This document shows positions 60,987 to 64,000 of a DNA stretch of 64,000 nucleotides, one piece after another. The position numbers were made by a program, and so were the translations under genes. The stretch spans positions 1 through 64,000 of the forward strand of contig CANJQN010000002.1 of NCBI GenBank assembly GCA_947476465.1, read 5' to 3'. Position 1 is the first letter of the stretch. Every line of letters starts with the position of its first letter. Under the pieces are notes generated by a model. It was not told the DNA's origin and made no database searches. It was given only the letters and a program-made list of their open reading frames with translations. Origin of the DNA: Comamonadaceae bacterium (lineage in GTDB: Bacteria > Pseudomonadota > Gammaproteobacteria > Burkholderiales > Burkholderiaceae_C).

Positions 60987-61264
60987 ATGGCCCAGGCCAA
61001 ACGCGCCGAGCGCATCGCCGCACGCTTGCCCGCGCCCGCGCCCGCGCCGCGCGGGCGCCCTCGTGCCACGGGCACCGCAGTGGAGCCCGAGGAAAAAAGC
61101 GCAAACCAGGCAAGGATCCGCTGGCCACGGCCCGGGAAAAGCCCGACGCCGGCCGCACCACCCGGCTGGGCCGCAAGGTGGAAAGCCCGGCCAGCCTCAG
61201 GACGGCGGGGCCGAGCGGGCAGCGCAGCCGCACGGTGGAGCAGAAAAAGCACACGAACAACTAA
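60987..61264 (+). pseudogene. Small basic protein gene with an A6 frameshift
   Basis: GGAGG eight bases before the ATG supports the start MAQAKRAERIAARLPAP. That frame then runs into an Arg/Ala-rich antisense-like reading. A -1 shift at the run of six A near 61092 leads instead into KKRKPGKDPLATAREK and a natural-looking end SGQRSRTVEQKKHTNN. The composite is about 92 residues and very basic. It may be a real frameshift mutation, a slippage-controlled gene or a homopolymer error. Confidence 0.55.
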
Positions 61265-61306
61265 GGCGGTCAGGGGCGTGTGCGCGGCCACTGAGGCGGC
61301 GTTCCC

Positions 61307-62035
61307 TCAGGGCCCGGCGCCACTGTTCGCACCGGCGGCGAACCGCGCGTGGCCGCGTGAGCGCAGCACACACGCAGGGCATTCGCCGCAGCCCCAGCCC
61401 CAGTCGTGCCAGTGAGTGCGGTCACCCAGGTAGCAGGTGTGGGTGTCGCGCCGGACCAGGTCGACCAAGGTGTGGCCGCCCAGGGCTTGCGCCAGCCGCC
61501 AGGTCTGCGCCTTGTCCAGCCACATCAGGGGCGTCTCGATCACCAGGCGCTGATCCAGGCCCAGGCCCAGGGTGACCTGCAAGGCCTTGAGGGTGTCGTC
61601 GCGGCAGTCAGGGTAGCCCGAGTAGTCGGTCTCGCACATGCCGCCCACCAGCACGCTGGTGCCGCGCCGGTAGGCGATGGCGGCGGCGAAGGTGAAGAAG
61701 ATCAGGTTGCGCCCCGGCACGAAGGTGTTGGGCAGGCGGTTGGTTTCGAAGGCGATGGCGCGCTCGGCGGTGAGCGCGGTGTCGCTCACCTGACCCAGCA
61801 GGCCCAGGTCGAGCAGGTGGTCTTGGCCGAGCCGGGCGGACCAGGCGGGGAAGGCCGCGCGCAGTTTGTCCAGGAAGGTGCCGCGGCACCGCAGCTCGAC
61901 GGCGTGCCGCTGGCCGTAGTCGAAGCCGATCGTCTCCACACGCTCGTAGCGATCCAGCGCCCAGGCCAGGCAGGTGGCGGAGTCCTGCCCGCCGGAAAAG
62001 AGCACGAGGGCGTGTCGGTGCGGGGAGGATGTCAT
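61307..62035 (-). CDS. queC: 7-cyano-7-deazaguanine synthase
   Basis: 242 residues. ATP-pyrophosphatase loop [16 protein letters not shown] near the N-terminus and the zinc cysteines in [16 protein letters not shown]. It makes preQ0 from carboxydeazaguanine for queuosine biosynthesis. Divergent from the NnrU gene. Confidence 0.95.
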   Translation of the reverse strand: MTSSPHRHALVLFSGGQDSATCLAWALDRYERVETIGFDYGQRHAVELRCRGTFLDKLRAAFPAWSARLGQDHLLDLGLLGQVSDTALTAERAIAFETNRLPNTFVPGRNLIFFTFAAAIAYRRGTSVLVGGMCETDYSGYPDCRDDTLKALQVTLGLGLDQRLVIETPLMWLDKAQTWRLAQALGGHTLVDLVRRDTHTCYLGDRTHWHDWGWGCGECPACVLRSRGHARFAAGANSGAGP

Positions 62036-62139
62036 GGCGGGAACCCGGGAGTGGGTGCGTTCGTGGTGAGTTCGGTGCGAACTGTACGCCTGCCCGGCGG
62101 GGCCGCCGTGTACGATGCGGCGCACTGGAGGGCTGTCCG

Positions 62140-62721
62140 ATGACGATGCTGCTGTTGGGGTTGGTGCTGTTCCTGGGCGTGCATTCCACACGCATCGTGG
62201 CCGACGGTTGGCGCACGCGCACGATCGCGCGCATCGGCGAGAAGCCCTGGAAGGGGTTGTACGCCCTGGCCTCGGTCGCCGCATTCGTGCTCGTGGTGTG
62301 GGGCTGGGGCCTGGCGCGCCACAACCCGGTGGTGTTGTGGACATCGCCGGCGGGCATGCGTCACCTGAGCGCCTTGCTGATGGCGGTGGCGCTGGTGCTG
62401 TTGGTGGCCACCTATGTGCCGGGCAACGGCATCAAGGCGCGGCTGCACCACCCGATGCTGCTGTCGGTGAAGGTGTGGGCGGTGGCCCATCTGCTGGCCA
62501 ACGGGACGCTGGCCGACCTGCTGCTGTTCGGCGGCTTCCTGGCGTGGGCGGTGCTGGGCTTTCGGTCGGCGCGCCAACGTGACCGTGCGAGCGGCGCGGT
62601 GTATGCCCCCGGCAGGACCGGCCCGACGCTGGTGGCCGTGGCACTTGGCATGGCCTTGTGGGCCGCCCTGGTGATGGGCGGGCACGCCTGGCTGTTCGGG
62701 GTGAGTCCGCTGGGCGCGTGA
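62140..62721 (+). CDS. NnrU-family membrane protein
   Basis: 193 residues with five or six hydrophobic helices; conserved features are the start [23 protein letters not shown] and [20 protein letters not shown]. NnrU was named for a link to nitric-oxide metabolism in Rhodobacter, but its function is not established and most bacteria with it do not denitrify. GGAGGG lies upstream of the ATG. Confidence 0.9.
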   Translation: MTMLLLGLVLFLGVHSTRIVADGWRTRTIARIGEKPWKGLYALASVAAFVLVVWGWGLARHNPVVLWTSPAGMRHLSALLMAVALVLLVATYVPGNGIKARLHHPMLLSVKVWAVAHLLANGTLADLLLFGGFLAWAVLGFRSARQRDRASGAVYAPGRTGPTLVAVALGMALWAALVMGGHAWLFGVSPLGA

Positions 62722-62830
62722 ATTCGCGCATCGGAGCAACCTCGCTCCTTGATCGGCTCCGCTCACTGGTGCAACACAAGCTCCTGCAGCCTCCACCGCG
62801 TGACGCATGAAAGAGCCGGGCCTAAAAGCC

Positions 62831-62853
62831 GGCCCCTGCCGACAGCAGGGGCC
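62831..62853 (-). terminator. Terminator of the Spy-like gene
   Basis: Nine-base perfect stem GGCCCCTGC/GCAGGGGCC with a five-base loop, followed on the minus strand by GGCTTTTAGG. It lies 15 bases past the stop. Confidence 0.7.
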
Positions 62854-62867
62854 CGGGCTCGCGAAGC

Positions 62868-63383
62868 TCAGCCGCGGTGCATGCCGCCGTGGTGGCCGCC
62901 GCGCTGGGCGAATCGTGCGGTCTGGTCGTCGAACTGCTTGCGCTGATCGGATGTGAGCGCGGCGTAGAAGGACTTGGTGGCCTCCAGGCGGCGGTCCATC
63001 TCGGCATTGCGCTGGGTGCGCATGGCGCGCATCTGGTCGATGCGCTCGGGCGTGGTCATGCGGGACATGGCTTCGCGGTCAGGCCGCGCCATGGGCGTGG
63101 CCGGCGGCTGGAGGGCGGCGGCGAAGGCGGTCCAGGCGCCTTCCTGGGCGGGGGTGATCTGCAGCTTCTGCTTGAGCTCACCCAGGCGCTTGTTGGCCCA
63201 CTCCTGGCGCTTGGCCGGGTCCATGCGGCCGTGTCCTTGTTTGTCGCCGTGGCCATGCATAGGCATGCCGGGTGCGGCGGCGGGGCTGGTGGGAGGGGCG
63301 GCCGGCGGGGTCTGGGCAATGACGCCACCGGCGAGGGCGGCGAGCAGGGCGGCGGTGACGAGCTGGGTGCGGGCGAAAGCCAT
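62868..63383 (-). CDS. Spy/CpxP-like periplasmic protein
   Basis: 171 residues. Signal peptide to about residue 23, a Pro/Ala/His-rich stretch (about 24-55, with HGHGDKQGHG), then the helical LTxxQ-type domain: LQITPAQEGAWTAF and LTSDQRKQFDDQ. Such proteins are stress-induced ATP-independent chaperones or metal-responsive factors. The His-rich ends (GGHHGGMHRG at the C-terminus) suggest metal binding. Confidence 0.82.
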   Translation of the reverse strand: MAFARTQLVTAALLAALAGGVIAQTPPAAPPTSPAAAPGMPMHGHGDKQGHGRMDPAKRQEWANKRLGELKQKLQITPAQEGAWTAFAAALQPPATPMARPDREAMSRMTTPERIDQMRAMRTQRNAEMDRRLEATKSFYAALTSDQRKQFDDQTARFAQRGGHHGGMHRG

Positions 63384-63534
63384 GTGGGACTCCTTGCGGT
63401 ATGCACTGCGGGCGTTGCAGCGTGTAGGCAGTGTCGAAGGCGTCTGTGAACCCGGGATGCTGCCTGCGTTGCGAGCGTGTAAAGCTCGCGGCGCGCTATG
63501 GCTCAGGCAGCCGCGCGCGATCAGCCTGCCTTGA

Positions 63535-63732
63535 TCAGGTGGCCGCCTTTGAGGCGCAGGTGCGGATGCCCAGGATCGTGTAGGCGGGGCACCAACCCGC
63601 CAGCCCGGTGGCCAGGGGAACGATGCCGATCCAGCCCCACAGGCCGATGGTGCCCATGGCCGCGAGGACCACCAGCACGAGACCCACGACCACGCGCAGG
63701 ATGCCGTCAATTCCGCCAACATTGAGTTTCAC
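63535..63732 (-). CDS. DUF2892 (YgaP-like) inner-membrane protein
   Basis: 65 residues: KLNVGGIDGILRVVVGL, two transmembrane helices, and GWCPAYTILGIRTC with the conserved cysteines. The GTG start has AAAGGAA upstream; an ATG 11 codons earlier is less like the family. An FNR-type box lies 60 bases upstream and a MerR regulator gene precedes it on the same strand. Confidence 0.87.
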   Translation of the reverse strand: MKLNVGGIDGILRVVVGLVLVVLAAMGTIGLWGWIGIVPLATGLAGWCPAYTILGIRTCASKAAT

Positions 63733-63791
63733 GGGAATTCCTTTGTCAAAGATGAATGGGGCCATTGCACCGCGTGGCGCTCAGCCCGGCC

Positions 63792-63805
63792 TTGACCTGG
63801 ATCAA
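63792..63805. promoter_or_regulatory. FNR/Anr-type box upstream of the DUF2892 gene
   Basis: TTGAC-CTGG-ATCAA differs from the consensus TTGAT-N4-ATCAA at one position. It lies between the MerR gene stop and the DUF2892 gene. Confidence 0.5.
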
Positions 63806-63821
63806 GCCGCCGGGGAACGCC

Positions 63822-64000
63822 TCAGGCGTCGCTACCCAGCTGTCCCGCCAGGTCGTCAAGGATGGGGCAGTCGGGCCGCTCGTCGCCCTGACAGCAGCGG
63901 ATGAGCCCCTCAAGGGTGCGCTGCATGGCCTGCATGGCGGCGATGCGGCCCGCCAGGTCGTCGACATGCCGCTGCGCGATCTTGCGCACGTTGGCGCTGG
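63822..64000 (-). CDS. MerR-family regulator, C-terminal part only
   Basis: The last 59 codons are visible: a long dimerisation helix (ANVRKIAQRHVDDLAGRIAA) and the metal-binding loop region CCQGDERPDCPILDDLAG. This tail is that of heavy-metal-responsive MerR proteins (Zn, Cd, Pb or Cu types), which carry paired cysteines here. The start and DNA-binding domain lie outside the window. Confidence 0.85.
   Translation of the reverse strand, partial: SANVRKIAQRHVDDLAGRIAAMQAMQRTLEGLIRCCQGDERPDCPILDDLAGQLGSDA

Noticed and set aside
61307..62344. Longer minus-strand frame upstream of queC
   Set aside because: The extra residues are Arg/Pro-rich shadow of the divergent NnrU gene; QueC begins [16 protein letters not shown].

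Overview
The window is high-GC DNA from a betaproteobacterium, most likely order Burkholderiales (Comamonadaceae or the Rubrivivax/Leptothrix group). This is inferred from gene content and order: rpmH-rnpA-yidD-yidC-mnmE facing away from dnaA-dnaN-gyrB, metX-metW, kdsD-kdsC-lptC, lptD-surA-rsmA and Bug-type transport proteins. It contains the chromosomal origin. Perfect and near-perfect DnaA boxes, a CTACTA-type trio tract and an AT-rich stretch lie between dnaA and dnaN (44.8-45.2 kb).

Layout. 0-7.3 kb: transketolase (cut by the window edge), an operon of a SpeH-like pseudoenzyme, murU and pepP, a small membrane protein, and malic enzyme. 7.4-8.6 kb: a secreted guanyl-type RNase with its barstar inhibitor. 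8.6-15.1 kb: rsmA-surA-lptD on the minus strand, divergent from amgK-rsmE. 15.1-21.7 kb: MFS transporter, lipase-like hydrolase, M20 peptidase, DUF3606 protein, Hyi, metW and metX. 21.9-24.1 kb: a large unrecognised protein with a disordered N-terminus followed by a CesT-like chaperone, which looks like a type III effector/chaperone pair. 24.4-25.6 kb: two tandem glycine-rich RRM proteins whose mRNA leaders share a hairpin that hides the Shine-Dalgarno. 25.7-31.6 kb: SDR, lptC, kdsC, kdsD, a Kef-type antiporter, and a lipoprotein with a methyltransferase fold.

31.7-39.1 kb is a catabolic insert of visibly lower GC. It holds a methylisocitrate/dimethylmalate-lyase homologue, a UTRA GntR regulator, an isochorismatase-fold protein, two Bug binding proteins, LeuC/LeuD-type hydratase subunits and an SDR. 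39.1-49 kb is the origin core. 49-57 kb holds a hipA remnant, a serine-glyoxylate aminotransferase, a BrkB-family gene broken by one TGA, a secreted hypothetical protein, and a second catabolic operon (CitE-like lyase, CaiB CoA-transferase, class II aldolase, LigI-like amidohydrolase).

57-61.3 kb holds a decayed CheB-CheR-PAS-kinase-receiver gene with several frameshifts and a small basic-protein gene with an A6 frameshift. 61.3-64 kb: queC, NnrU-family protein, Spy-like protein, DUF2892 protein behind an FNR-type box, and the end of a MerR regulator. No tRNA, rRNA, CRISPR array or intact insertion sequence was seen.
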